Positions 25,169 to 35,918 of a DNA stretch of 64,000 nucleotides are shown here, one piece after another. Within the stretch, counting starts at the first letter, position 1. Each line of letters opens with the position of its first letter. The notes below the pieces were generated by a model, which was not told the origin of the DNA, ran no database searches, and worked only from the letters and a program-made list of their open reading frames with translations. Made by a program: the position numbers and the translations under genes. Source of the DNA: Colius striatus (Eukaryota; Chordata; Aves; Coliiformes; Coliidae); NCBI RefSeq assembly GCF_028858725.1, contig NC_084789.1:35037548-35101547 (forward strand), in the 5' to 3' direction.

Positions 25169-26075
25169 TTGATGCTTCAAATGATTGTTGTAAACAGTTT
25201 TAGGCAATTTCAACAACCCAAGCAAAACATGTGGCTTACACTGGCCAAAGCAATCAATCAGTCTACAATATGTTTATCAATGGCCACTCCAGAGAATCCT
25301 TTTTCTACCTGTTTGGTGGGAGTTCCATCAAATGTGGCACAATGGCCTGTACCAAATGCATTAAAACCAAATCCCTTAGTTAAGGGTAATGGCAAAGTTG
25401 ACAGCTGGGATTTGATCATTTCATGTTTGCCAATAATGACAACAGAGCCACAGGAGTTAGAATTATTGGGATCTATAAAGATGGACTTTTGTGTTATGTT
25501 TAATTTTACCAGCAATACCAAAACATTTGGGACAGAATGTGTATCCCATCCTAGGCGTGTATAAGAACACAATATCTTGGTGCAATTATACTTCACCAAA
25601 AAGATCCAGGTCTAGTCTTGTGCCTGTACAGTTACCAAAGGGAATTTTTCTGATCTGTGCGGACAAGGCATGGCCTGGAATATCCTCGAGATTACAAAGG
25701 GGACCATGAAGTCTGAGACAACTGACGATCTTGATGCCTAAATACACAATGATTTAGAAACATCATTGTAGAAAACAATTTGTCCATGCATTTACTGGCG
25801 AATGTGATGACTATGTTACCTTTGGTCTCCCTCAGCAATAATAGCAACTAGTATATTTGCTCCAGGTGTAAGAGTATCTGCTTTATTAACTGAGCTATGC
25901 AAATTAGGATACTGGCCTAACAAAGTAACCAAACCTCAATGACATTAGAAGACTTGATTAGTAATGTAAGTAGTATTAGCCATACAACTTTGCAACATAG
26001 ACCTGATAGAGATTTTACCTTTAGCACGAGTATAATAACTTTGTTTGTCAGCTGTGCTTTTTTTTTTTTTCAGTG
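25169..26075 (+). pseudogene. env: env1: first envelope gene, SU and truncated TM (copy 2)
   Basis: The SU region has QNMWLTLAKAINQST, NPFSTCLVG, PQELELLGSIK and, after a frameshift near 25531, YKNTISWCNYTSPK and LPKGIFLIC. The extra G at the frameshift (tttgggacag) is shared with copy 3 and absent from copy 1. The TM part (25830-26060) carries LEDLISNVSS and a hydrophobic end but stops before any CX6CC motif. The stretch closes with a long T-run and CAG. As in copies 1 and 3 it precedes the integrase remnant, although env normally follows pol. Confidence 0.75.
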
Positions 26076-26840
26076 GATAAGAAGAAGCTTACCAGGCATG
26101 AGTTGCTAAACTAATGTGCAGATTGTCCTTGAGCTGCTCTCGACTGTGAGAAACGAAGAAGCAAAAATGCATACGAGATAGCAGCTTTGGGCAGGGAGGA
26201 GTCTAGGGCAGCGTGTGAAACCGCAAGGCTTGTCACAGAAAACTACAGCTGACTTTTAGAGAAAGGACCAATTAGAAGTAATATAAACACGCTAGCTTTG
26301 CTGCTGATTATGGAGATCTGATTCTTGTTAGTAAAATTTAAGTTTTTAAAATCAGTGGAGCAGGCTGCCCAGAGGGGTCATGGACATACCAGCTATCTCC
26401 ATCCATTGAGCCACGGTATCCCTCACACTAGCCAGGGACCGGTGGTCGTTAAATGCACTCATAGCTCAACCGTCTTAGGGAGGGGGAGATCATGGGACGC
26501 AGAAGATATAACGGTCTACTGAGTCTCTCTTGCAGACTGTAGTGTTCCTTGGAGTGCTCGCTGTGATGCATATTAAGATGGAGTAACTCAACTATTGGCA
26601 GGATTGAATAGTGAAGTGGAACACGACCAGCACCTGATCATATCTTCCTGCAATTGGTTCAGCTAGCATATGTGCTGGGCAGACACGTAATGTATCAGTC
26701 CGTGCCACAGGACACTGGAGTCATCGAGCATAGGGAGCAGGAGATGTGGTAGGCGTCCGGAAGATCTTGGGTTGTAACGTGAGAGGTGGAAGGTACAGAA
26801 GAGGGGGGCACGGGGTGGAGTGAGAGGAGGTGCTGGTGGT
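26076..26840 (+). other. Segment of unknown origin between env1 and integrase (copy 2)
   Basis: About 765 bp without a long ORF, shared with copy 3 (50815-51570). It holds a CCAAT-like (ACCAATTAGAAG) and TATA-like (AATATAAACACG) pair near 26270-26295, suggestive of LTR promoter sequence, a short CR1-like patch (GAGCAGGCTGCCCAGAGGGG, 26358-26377), and an acceptor-like ctctcttgcag near 26526-26536. It is deleted from copy 1. Possibly a decayed LTR plus flank of another element. Confidence 0.45.
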
Positions 26841-27610
26841 GGCAGATGTGAGCACATGGTGTAAACAAGGGATTGAAGTTTGGCAGATGGATGTCACTCA
26901 TGTGGCAGAGTTTGGAAGACTAAAATATGTGCATGTAACCATAGAAACATGGAGCAAATTCGTTTGTGCAAGAGCACAGACAGGGGAGAGGGTCATCTTT
27001 CTGGGGCGTCTTTCATATAGTTGTTTTGCAACAATGGGAATTCCTCAGAAAATAAAGACAGACAATGGGCCGGCCTATATAAGTAGAAGCATAGAACAGT
27101 TTATGAGGCAATGGGGAGTTAAACATGTAGCAGGGATTCCCCATTCCCCCACAGGACAGGCCATAATAGAGAGCTAATGGGACTCTCAAAAGATATCTTG
27201 GTAAATATGGGGATGTTAAAGACCCAAATATGAAATTGTTAAAGGCCTTATTTGTTATGAACCACCTGTGTGTGTTTGGGGAACAGAAGCTACCACCTGT
27301 AATAATACATCATAATCCAAAGGCACAAAAGAAGAGAGAGAAAGAAATATGGGTTAAATATCGTGACACTAAAACAGGGATATGGCAGCCTCCGGCCAGG
27401 GTATCATACTGGGGACGTGGGTATTTGTGTGTTGATTCTCCCACAGGATCCATTTGGGTGCCAGCCAGGTGGACAAGAGCTGTCCTTGAAGCTGCGGAGA
27501 TCAAATCATCTGACGGTAAAAAGAACAGGAAGAGATTGAAGAATAAATACACCCTCATCTTGAGGTCATTGGAGGACTGGCTAACAATGAAAAGACTGAA
27601 GGTTATATAA
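26841..27610 (+). pseudogene. pol: pol: integrase core and C-terminal domain (copy 2)
   Basis: Integrase joins viral DNA to the host chromosome. Visible are EVWQMDVTH (first catalytic Asp), KTDNGPAYIS (second Asp) and GQAIIE (catalytic Glu), then the C-terminal KEIWVKYRD to WVPARWTRA domain. The N-terminal HHCC domain is missing; unknown sequence joins just before EVWQMD. A small deletion after the catalytic Glu (atagagagctaatg against atagaaagagctaatg in copy 3) shifts the frame, and another change near 27515 alters the end. No RT or RNase H precedes it. Confidence 0.85.
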
Positions 27611-27639
27611 CAAAAAGACAGTGAATTTAATGAATAATA

Positions 27640-28765
27640 ATGAGGTGTTTTGTTATAACCATAGCTTTTAATGTAACTATAATAGCTAACAGCTTGATGC
27701 ATTTTAATCAGCCTAGAGATAATATTTGGATAATCTTTGCTAATCAAACTGGTCAATCATCTCTTTGTGTTAGTTTGGGAGGGGTTACTAATCCTTTTAA
27801 AACGTGTTTGATAGGATTGCCCGTATGGAATCCGGAGGAATTTTGTGGACTAGTAGACAATAACACCGTGTGTAATAGGACGGGGCTGAACACAATTAGC
27901 GGTGATCACGATCACTCGGATGGGAAACGTCAATGTGAGATAATTAAGTCCCTTAATACCACATTAGCCTCACCCCCTGAGGAAATAGACATGTATGGAA
28001 GTGCCAATGCGAGCTTTGGTAGTAATGGAACTGGGGGAAATTGGATAAGTTTTATGTCATGGGATATCCATGACTTTAATAGAAATTGAAAATATTGGGC
28101 CACCTTAGACTCTTCTTTGAAGTCAGAAACGGTATTTAAGCAATTGTATTCCAGCTGTAATGTCTCCGAAGAAATTGCCCACGGGTATATTTTTAATCTG
28201 TGGAGAAAGAGCCTGGAACGGAATAGCAGTAAATCCCCCAGGTGGACCCTGTTATTTGGGGAAACTCTCTTTATTCCACCCTAACTTAACCACACTAATG
28301 CAGCTTGCTGACCATAATAACAGCTCCCGCAAAAAACGTAGCTATTATGAGTTTGATTGTACTGATATTGGTCCCCCACAATTTTGGAGTGAACTGAAGC
28401 AAGTCATAGTTGCCACTCTTTTGCCAGGAGGAGCAGCAAATAAGGCCCACGGACATGGATGTGAAGAATATGAGGGCATGTGTTGTATGAATCTGTCGGA
28501 CCATTCCACCTCGATACATGTCAAACAGGGATTGCATCGGTTGAAACAAGAAGAGGCATTAGGACTTGAAGGGTGGTTTAAGGGATGGGGAATAGGCCCT
28601 TGGTTGCGAAATGTTCTAATTTATGGAATTGACTTTATGGGTATTGTTTTATTTGTATTGTTAGTGTTTCCCTGTTTTATAAATTTTATTCAACGGACAA
28701 TAGAAAGAACTTTTGAGAGGATGTGGCAGGCTAATATCATTTTCCAAAAAAGAAAACAGGAGAAA
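27640..28765 (+). pseudogene. env: env2: second envelope gene, SU and TM (copy 2)
   Basis: Starts MRCFVITIAF (signal-like). The SU frame is open for 149 codons, then TGA in FNRN-stop-KYW (28087-28089; copy 1 has CGA). A 14-bp deletion near 28168 shifts the frame. The second part is open for 216 codons and includes [14 protein letters not shown], the furin-type site RKKR, TM with the CX6CC motif CEEYEGMCC, the membrane segment (GIVLFVLLVFPCF) and a cytoplasmic tail. The stretch between GAANKA and HGHGCEE, which holds the heptad region in provirus D, is deleted in frame. The CX6CC-type TM links it to alpha/gamma-type Env proteins although pol is class II. Confidence 0.85.
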
Positions 28766-29107
28766 TGTGGTGAGTTTTGTGGAGACTTGGCTAGAGGAAA
28801 GAGGACATGATAGAATACAGCTGGTTAGGCAGTGAGCATTAAGCGATAAGATATTGGACTCCTGCTCAAGGACGTGAGAGCAGAAGAGTTGTATGATAAC
28901 AGGCTTAGTTTGGGTTAAGCAGCCACAATTATCCGGAGTTTGTTAAAACAAGGGCGAGGTTTGCACCTAACTGGGAACCAATGATGATCTTAGCTTTTGC
29001 AATATGTATGAGCCTGATTATTATATCTATAAAAGAGCTGTATCTTTGCAAATAAAGTTGAGACTTGTTGCACTACAGGGTGGGCTTGCCTCCCGTCGTC
29101 TTCAGCA
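28766..29107 (+). repeat. 3' LTR of provirus copy 2
   Basis: TGTGGTGAG to CTTCAGCA, 342 bp, preceded by a purine-rich tract (AAAACAGGAGAAA). Followed by the TTATAC target duplication. Confidence 0.92.
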
Positions 29108-32100
29108 TTATACCACTGCGTAGGGGAGGTACAAGAAAGCAGGAAGGCAGATCCCAACTACAGTAGTAAGTAGGTCCCCATGTAGTCAATCAGCAGCACT
29201 GTGTCACATTTGCAGCTGCTTTCCTGTGGGCGCTATCTCCAATCCCAATCACATAAACTGCTCAACTCCCATTGAAAAAATATATGCTGTCGCTTAAGTT
29301 ATACCACTGCGTATGAGAATTAAAAAAAACAGGTACGCAGACCCCACCGACTGCAGTAAGTAGGCTCCCATGTAGTCTATCAGCCAGCACTTTGTCACAT
29401 TTGCAGCTGCTGTTCTGTGAAAGCTATCTCCAATACTCACTCACTTGGACTGCTAAACTCACATTGAAAAAAATACTAACTGTCGGTTAAGTTATACCAC
29501 TGCGTATGGGAGCTACAAGAAAGCAGGAAGGCAGACCCCACATACAGTGTTAAGTAGGTCCCCATGTACTCTATCAGCCAGCACTGTGTCACATTTGCAG
29601 CTGCTTTCCTTTGGGAGCTATCTCCAGTCTCACTCTCTTGGACTGCTTTGATCCCATTGAAAACATACAGAATGTCGGTAGAAGTTATACCACTGCATAT
29701 GAGAGCTACAAAAAAGCAAGAAGACAGACCCCAACTACTTCATGAACTAGGTCCCCATGTAGTCTATCAGCCAGCACTGTGTAACGTTTTCAGCTGCTTT
29801 CCTGTGAAAGCTATCTCAAATCCTACTCACTTGGACTGCTCAACTCCCACTGAAAAAATATATGCTGTCGTTTAAGTTATACCACTGCTTATGGGAGCTA
29901 CAAAAAAGCAGCAAGGCAGACCCCACCGACTGTAGTAAATAGGTCCCCATGTAGTCTCTCAGACAGCACTGTGTCACATTTGCAACTGCTTCCCTATGGG
30001 AGCTATCTACAATACCACTCACGTGGACTGCTCAACTCCCATTGAAAAAATTCCGACTGTCGGTAGAAATTATACCACTACGAATGGGAGCTAGAAGAAA
30101 GGAGGAAGGCAAACTCCACCTACAATAGTAAGTAGCTCCCCATGTAGTCTATCAGTCAGCACTGTGCAACGTTTTCATCTGCTTTCTTGTGGGAGCCAGC
30201 TCCAATCTTACTCAATTGGACTTCTCAGGTCCCATTGAAAAAATATATGCTGTCTCTTCAGTTATACCACTGTGTATGGGAGCTATAAAAAGGCTTGAAG
30301 GGAGACCCCACCTGCAGTAGTAAGTAGGCCCCATGTAGTCTATCAGCCTGCACTGTGTCACATCTGCAGCTGCATTCCTTTGAAAGCTGTCTCCAATCCC
30401 ACTCACTTGCACTGCTCAGCTCCCATTGAAAAAATACATGCTTTCCGTTAAGTTATAGTACTGCATATAGGATTACAAGAAAGCTGGAAGGAAGAACCCA
30501 CCGACAGTAGTAAGTAGGTCCCAATGTACTCTCTCAGTAAGAACTATGTCACATTTTCAACTGCTTTCCTGTGGGAGGTATCTCCAATCCCAAGCTCTTG
30601 GCATTGTCAGCTCCCTTTAAAAATACAGACTGACTTACTTACTACAGCAGTTGAGCTATCTCCAATCTAACTCACTTGGAGTGCTCAACTGCCATTTAAA
30701 AAATATAGTGTCGGTAGAAGTTATACCACTGCGTATGGGAGCTACAAAAAGCAGCAAGGCAGACCCCATCTACAGTAATAAGTTGGTTCCCATGTAGACT
30801 TGAAGTCAGCACTCTGTCACATTTGGAGCTGCTTACCTGTGGGACCTTTTTCCAATCCATTCACTTGGAATGCTCAACTCCAATTGAAAAAATACATTCT
30901 GTCGCTAGAAGTTATACCACTGCGTATAGGTACTACAAGAAAGCAGGGAGGCAGACCCCACCTAAAGTAGTCTGTAGGTCCCCATGTAGTCTATCAGTCA
31001 GCACTGTGTCACATTAGCAACTGCTTTCCTGTGGAAGCTATCTCATATAACACTCACTTGTATTGCTCAGGTCCCATTGAAAAAATATATGCTCTTGGTT
31101 AAGTTATACCACTGAGTATGGGAGCTACAAAAAAGCAGGAAGAAAGACCCCAACTATAGTGTTAAGTAGGTCCCCATGTTTTCTATCAGTCAGCACTGTG
31201 TCATATTTGCAGCTGCTTTCCTGTGGTAGTTATCTCCAATCCCACTCACTTGGACTGCTCAACCCCCACTGAAAAAATGCATGCTGGCAGTAGAAGTTAT
31301 ACCACTACCTGTGGGAGGTACAAGGAAGCAGGAAGGCAGGCACCAACTACAATGTTAAGTAGGTCCCAATGCAGTCTATCAGCAAGCACTGTATCAAATT
31401 TGCACCTGCTTTCCTGTGGGAGCTATTTCCAATCCGACGCTCTTGGCCTCGTCATCTCCCTTGGAAAAAATACAATCTGTTGGTATAAGTTGTAGCAATG
31501 CATATGGGAGTTACAAGAAAGCAGGAAGACAGTCCCCATTTACACTAGTAAGTAGGTCCACATGTACTCTGTCAGCCAGGACTGTGTCACATTTGCTGCT
31601 TCTTATCTGTGGGAGCTATCCCCAATCCCACTCACTTGGACTGTTCAACTCCTATTGAAAAAATACATGCTTTTTGTAAAGTTATAGCACTGTGTATGGG
31701 AGCTACAAGAAAGCAGGAAGGCAGACCCTACCTACAGTAGTAAGTAGGTCCCCATGTAGTCTATCAGACAGCACTGTGTCACATTTGCGGCTGCTTTCCG
31801 GTGGGAACTATCTCCAATCCCACTCCCGTGGACTGCTCAACGCCCATTGAAAAAATACAGACTGTCGGTAGAGGTTATATCACTGCGTAAGGGAGGAACA
31901 TGAAAGCAGGAAGGCAGACCCCACCTACAGTAGTAAGTAGGTCCCCATGTAGTCTATCAGCCAGCACTGTTTCACATTTGCAGCTTCTTTCATGTTTGAG
32001 TTTTCTCCAATCCTACACTCTTTATCTCGTCATCTCCCTTGAAAAATACATTTGGTTGGTTAAGTTATACCATTGTGTATAGGAGCTACAAGAAAGAAGA

Positions 32101-33711
32101 AAGACAGATCCCAACTATAGTGTTAAGCAGGTCCCCATGTAGTCTATAAGCCAGCACTGTGTCACATTTGCAGCTGCTTTCCTGTGGGAACTATCTCCAA
32201 TTCCACTCACTTGGACTGCTCAACTCCCATTGAAAAAATACATGCTTTCCTTATACCCTTGAGTATGTGAGCTACAAGAAAGGAGCAGGCAGAACACAAA
32301 TTCCGACTGCTCAACTCCAATTGAAAAAATATTTGCTGTCGGTTAAGTTGTACCACTGCGTATGGGAGCTTCAAGATAGAAGGAAGGCAGACCCCAATTA
32401 CAGTTTTAAGTAGGTTCCCATGTAGTCTATCTGCCAGCGGTGTGCAAATTTGCAGCTGCTTTCCTGTGGCCGCTACATCCAATCCCGGATTTTGGTTTGC
32501 TCAGCTCCCATTTAAAAGTTTGGTTTTTAAAGTTACACCAGTGCCTGTGGGACCTTTAATAAAACAGGTACCCAGACCCCAGCTATAGTAGTAAGTAGGT
32601 CCCCATGTAGTCTATCAGCCAGCACCCTGTCACATTTGCCGCGCCTTTCCTGCGGGAGCTATCTCCAATCCCACTCACTTGAACTGCTCAGCTCCCATTG
32701 AAAAAATACATGCTGACGGTAGAAGTTATACCACTGCGTATGGGAGCTACAAGAAAGCAGGAAGGCAGACCTCACCTATAGTAGTAAGTAGATCCCCGTG
32801 TAGTCTCTCAGCCAGCACTGTGTCACATTTGCACCTGTTTTCCTGTAGGAGCTGTCTCCAATCCCAATCACCTTTACTGCTGAACTCCCATTGAAAAAAG
32901 TACATGCTTTCCGGTAAGTTATAGCACTGTGTATGGGATCTACAAGAAAGCAGAAAAGTAGACCCCTCCTACAGTAGTAAGTAGGTCCCCACGTAGTCTA
33001 TCAGCCAGCACTGACTACATGGGGACCTAGTTAACACTGTAGTTGGGGTCTGCCTTCCTGCTTTCTTGTACCTCCCATACGCAGTGGTATAACTTAACCG
33101 ACAGTCAGTATTTTTTTCAATGGGAGTTGAGCAGTTCAAGTTATTGGGATTGGAGATAGGACCCACAGGAAAGCAGCTGCAAATGTGAAACAGTGCTGGC
33201 TGATAGACTACATGGGGACCTACTTACTACTGTAGGTTGGGTCTGTCTTCCTGCTTTCTTGTAGCTGCCATACGCAGTCACTTGGACTGCTCAACTCCCA
33301 CTGAAAAAATGCATGCTGGCAGTAAAAGTTATACCACTTAATATGGGAGCAAGAACAAAGCAGGAAGGCAGACCCCACTTACAGGACACAGTTGTTCCCC
33401 ATGTAGTCTATCAGCCAGCACTGTGTCACATTTGTACGTGCTTTCCTGTGGGAGCTATCTCCAATCCCACACTCTTGGCCTCGTCAGCTCCCTTTAAAAG
33501 TACATTTTGTCGGTAGAAGTTATACTACTGCGTATGAGAGCTACAAGAAAGTATGAAGGAAGACTTTCCTATGGGAGCTAAAAAAAAGCTGGAAGGCAGA
33601 CTCCACCTACAGTAGTAAGTAGAACCCCCTGTAGTCTATCAGCCAGCACTGTGTCACATTTTCACCTGCTTTCCTGTGGGAGCTATTGCCAATCCCACGC
33701 TCTTAGACTCG
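29108..33711 (+). repeat. Satellite array, about 190-bp monomer
   Basis: About 24 monomers of the main and variant types, with several truncated monomers near 30630-30720, 32235-32310 and 33540-33570. A reversed part (33009-33278) is listed separately. The array ends at the ACTCG target of the young element at 33712. Confidence 0.94.
33009..33278 (-). repeat. Inverted satellite segment inside the array
   Basis: From about 33009 the landmarks run backwards (CTACATGGGGACCTA, GTGGTATAACTTAACC, CAGTGCTGGCTGATAGACTA), covering about 1.4 monomers. Forward orientation resumes at 33279 (tcacttggactgctcaac). The left switch falls at the CAGCACTGA / CTACATGGG point. Confidence 0.9.
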
Positions 33712-34273
33712 TGTAGTGGGTCTGGGACGGTAGTGATTTTCCACAGCAGCTCCTGCAGTGCTGTGCTTACTGTTGATATCAATATTATGACTACCGCTTG
33801 CACAACATCGGGGCTGTCCCTCCAGCATTCCTTCCCCCACCTTCACCAATAGCTGTGAGTGGGCATGATCTTGGGAGGGACCATGGCCAGGACAGCTGAC
33901 CCAGGCTGACCAAGGAGATATTCCATACCATATGACGTCAGCTCAGGAATATAAACTGGGGGAAAGGAGCAGGAAGGGGAGGCGAGATTCATTTCTGGCC
34001 TTCCCAAAGCAACCGCTACGCGTACTGAAGCCCTGCTTCTCGGGAGGTGGCCGGACATCGCTGCTGATGGGAAGTAGAGAGTAACAGCTTATCTGCTTCT
34101 GCTTTGCTTCCCGCGCGCGCGGCTTTGCTGCTTATTTACTTATTAAACTGCTTTTATCTCAACCCACGAGATTCCCATCTTATTTTCTCCCCTTCCCTGG
34201 CTTGCTTCTCGGGAGGTGGGGGGTAAAGCGGTGTGGTGGGCACCTGGCATCCAGCCAGGCTCAAACTACCACA
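33712..34273 (+). repeat. 5' LTR of young element C relative
   Basis: TGTAGTGGG to CTACCACA. Near-identical to 35357-35918. Confidence 0.93.
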
Positions 34274-34280
34274 GCCCTTT

Positions 34281-34298
34281 TGGCGCCCAACGTGGGGC
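34281..34298 (+). other. Primer binding site, tRNA-Lys(1,2)
   Basis: TGGCGCCCAACGTGGGGC, identical to the site at 4599-4616. Confidence 0.9.
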
Positions 34299-34388
34299 GA
34301 GATAATAGCAGATTTACATTAACTGCATTGCAATTACAGTAAACCAATAAGAGCAAAGTTCCTGTGCTGGTCACGGGGCCTTGCTGTT

Positions 34389-35135
34389 ATGCAGCTTATC
34401 TTACACTTTCTAATGTTTGGGAACATGATGCTCCTAACATTGACTCTCGGCTGTGCTTTAACCTTAATAGCTTTGCTAAGCTGGCTATATAATTTTGTGA
34501 AGAGGATGAAAGGGCCTGGGAACATGATGGCCCAAATAATAATAGCAAGTCTCATTCTGTTACTGATGAATTTAGTGTGCTGTGGGAGCTATCTTGTGGA
34601 GGCCATGGGGCAAAGCACCTCTTTCTCCTCAGCTCGGACTGATCTAGACAATTCTGTTACACAGACTTCCCAGGTCCTTAGTCACCCTTATACGAGAGTT
34701 TTAATATTACTAATTAACATGGTTGGTATATTATATATCTTGTGGAATCTGGAGTCATCTGGGTATCAGAGAGTACAAATTTGCGATGGAAACATGTTAA
34801 AATGCCCCCTGAAGCGGCCAGTCCCTGGGTGGCAGGGTATGTGGATGAATTTAGGCAAATTCCTAGGACGGTTATCACCTCCTGTAATCTGGGATTTTAC
34901 ATCTGAACAGATAAAAAACCCTGCTTTACTGACACGCTACCTGATAGAAGGGTGTCTTACCTACCCTAATGAGGCCCATCAGGTTCAGGCACTATACTGG
35001 GGCCTAGCCTCTGCCTACCGAGCTGCATTCCAGTCCTCTCAGAGAACTGTAATTGAAATGGAAACTCAAACGGTACCTGAGACCAACACTGAACATACTG
35101 TTTCCCCTGGCCTGGATATTCATCTTGATGGATGA
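34389..35135 (+). CDS. Truncated three-span N-terminal ORF of element C relative
   Basis: 248 codons. It corresponds to residues 15 to about 242 of the element C protein; the ATG used there is ATA here, so the first usable ATG is 34389. The three hydrophobic segments (TLTLGCALTLIALLSWLY, IIIASLILLLMN, LILLINMVGILYILW) are kept. A deletion after ETQTVPETN removes the acidic and Gag-like parts and adds a short foreign tail (TEHTVSPGLDIHLDG). The N-terminal region is only slightly changed compared with element C. Whether it is translated is unknown. Sequence after the stop (35136-35356) shows no gene and ends in a purine-rich tract (AAGGGGTGGAGAC). Confidence 0.65.
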   Translation: MQLILHFLMFGNMMLLTLTLGCALTLIALLSWLYNFVKRMKGPGNMMAQIIIASLILLLMNLVCCGSYLVEAMGQSTSFSSARTDLDNSVTQTSQVLSHPYTRVLILLINMVGILYILWNLESSGYQRVQICDGNMLKCPLKRPVPGWQGMWMNLGKFLGRLSPPVIWDFTSEQIKNPALLTRYLIEGCLTYPNEAHQVQALYWGLASAYRAAFQSSQRTVIEMETQTVPETNTEHTVSPGLDIHLDG

Positions 35136-35356
35136 GACAGAAGTTATGACCTGCTCCAGTGAACATCTACAGAGGATGAAAGATATAAGAATGTTGTTTG
35201 TTTGTTTGATGCAAGATGCAAGAGGGAATACAAGAATGATGTTTGTCTGTTGAAGAGTAGGGGTACTGGTTAATGAGAGTATATAAGAATGTATATGGAT
35301 TGTTAAGATGGTTTGTCTGAGCATGACATAAATGGTATGGAATAAGGGGTGGAGAC

Positions 35357-35918
35357 TGTAGTGGGTCTGGGACGGTAGTGATTTTCCACAGCAGCTCCTG
35401 CAGTGCTGTGCTTACTGTTGATATCAATATTATGACTACCGCTTGCACAACATCGGGGCTGTCCCTCCAGCATTCCTTCCCCCACCTTCACCAATAGCTG
35501 TGAGTGGGCATGATCTTGGGAGGGACCATGGCCAGGACAGCTGACCCAGGCTGACCAAGGAGATATTCCATACCATATGACGTCAGCTCAGGAATATAAA
35601 CTGGGGGAAAGGAGCAGGAAGGGGAGGCGAGATTCATTTCTGGCCTTCCCAAAGCAACCGCTACGCGTACTGAAGCCCTGCTTCTCGGGAGGTGGCCGGA
35701 CATCGCTGCTGATGGGAAGTAGAGAGTAACAGCTTATCTGCTTCTGCTTTGCTTCCCGCGCGCGCAGCTTTGCTGCTTATTTACTTATTAAACTGCTTTT
35801 ATCTCAACCCACGAGATTCCCATCTTATTTTCTCCCCTTCCCTGGCTTGCTTCTCGGGAGGTGGGGGGTAAAGCGGTGTGGTGGGCACCTGGCATCCAGC
35901 CAGGCTCAAACTACCACA
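35357..35918 (+). repeat. 3' LTR of young element C relative
   Basis: 562 bp. The one difference I see from the 5' LTR is GCGCGCAGC against GCGCGCGGC near 35766. Followed by the ACTCG duplication (35919-35923). Confidence 0.93.

Larger units (their letters stand above)
23096..29107 (+). mobile_element. Provirus copy 2: complete recombinant ERV with 6-bp target duplication
   Basis: Two LTRs enclose primer site, matrix, Pro/Ala repeat, ORFx, env1, a segment of unknown origin, integrase and env2. TTATAC flanks both ends (23090-23095 and 29108-29113), and the uninterrupted satellite reads ttataccactgcg, so this is a clean integration. Capsid, protease, RT and RNase H are absent. Since copies 1 and 3 share the rearranged middle, the rearrangement predates this insertion and the element needed RT and other proteins from another virus. 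Confidence 0.88.
33712..35918 (+). mobile_element. Young, internally deleted relative of element C
   Basis: Two 562-bp LTRs enclose a 1083-bp interior. ACTCG is present immediately before the 5' LTR and after the 3' LTR, and the flanks join into a normal satellite monomer (cttagactcg / tcatctcc). I see one difference between the LTRs, so the insertion is recent. It encodes no enzyme, so it was moved in trans. Confidence 0.93.

Noticed and set aside
26358..26385. CR1 insertion inside the unknown segment
   Set aside because: Only about 20-25 bp resemble CR1; too short to annotate.
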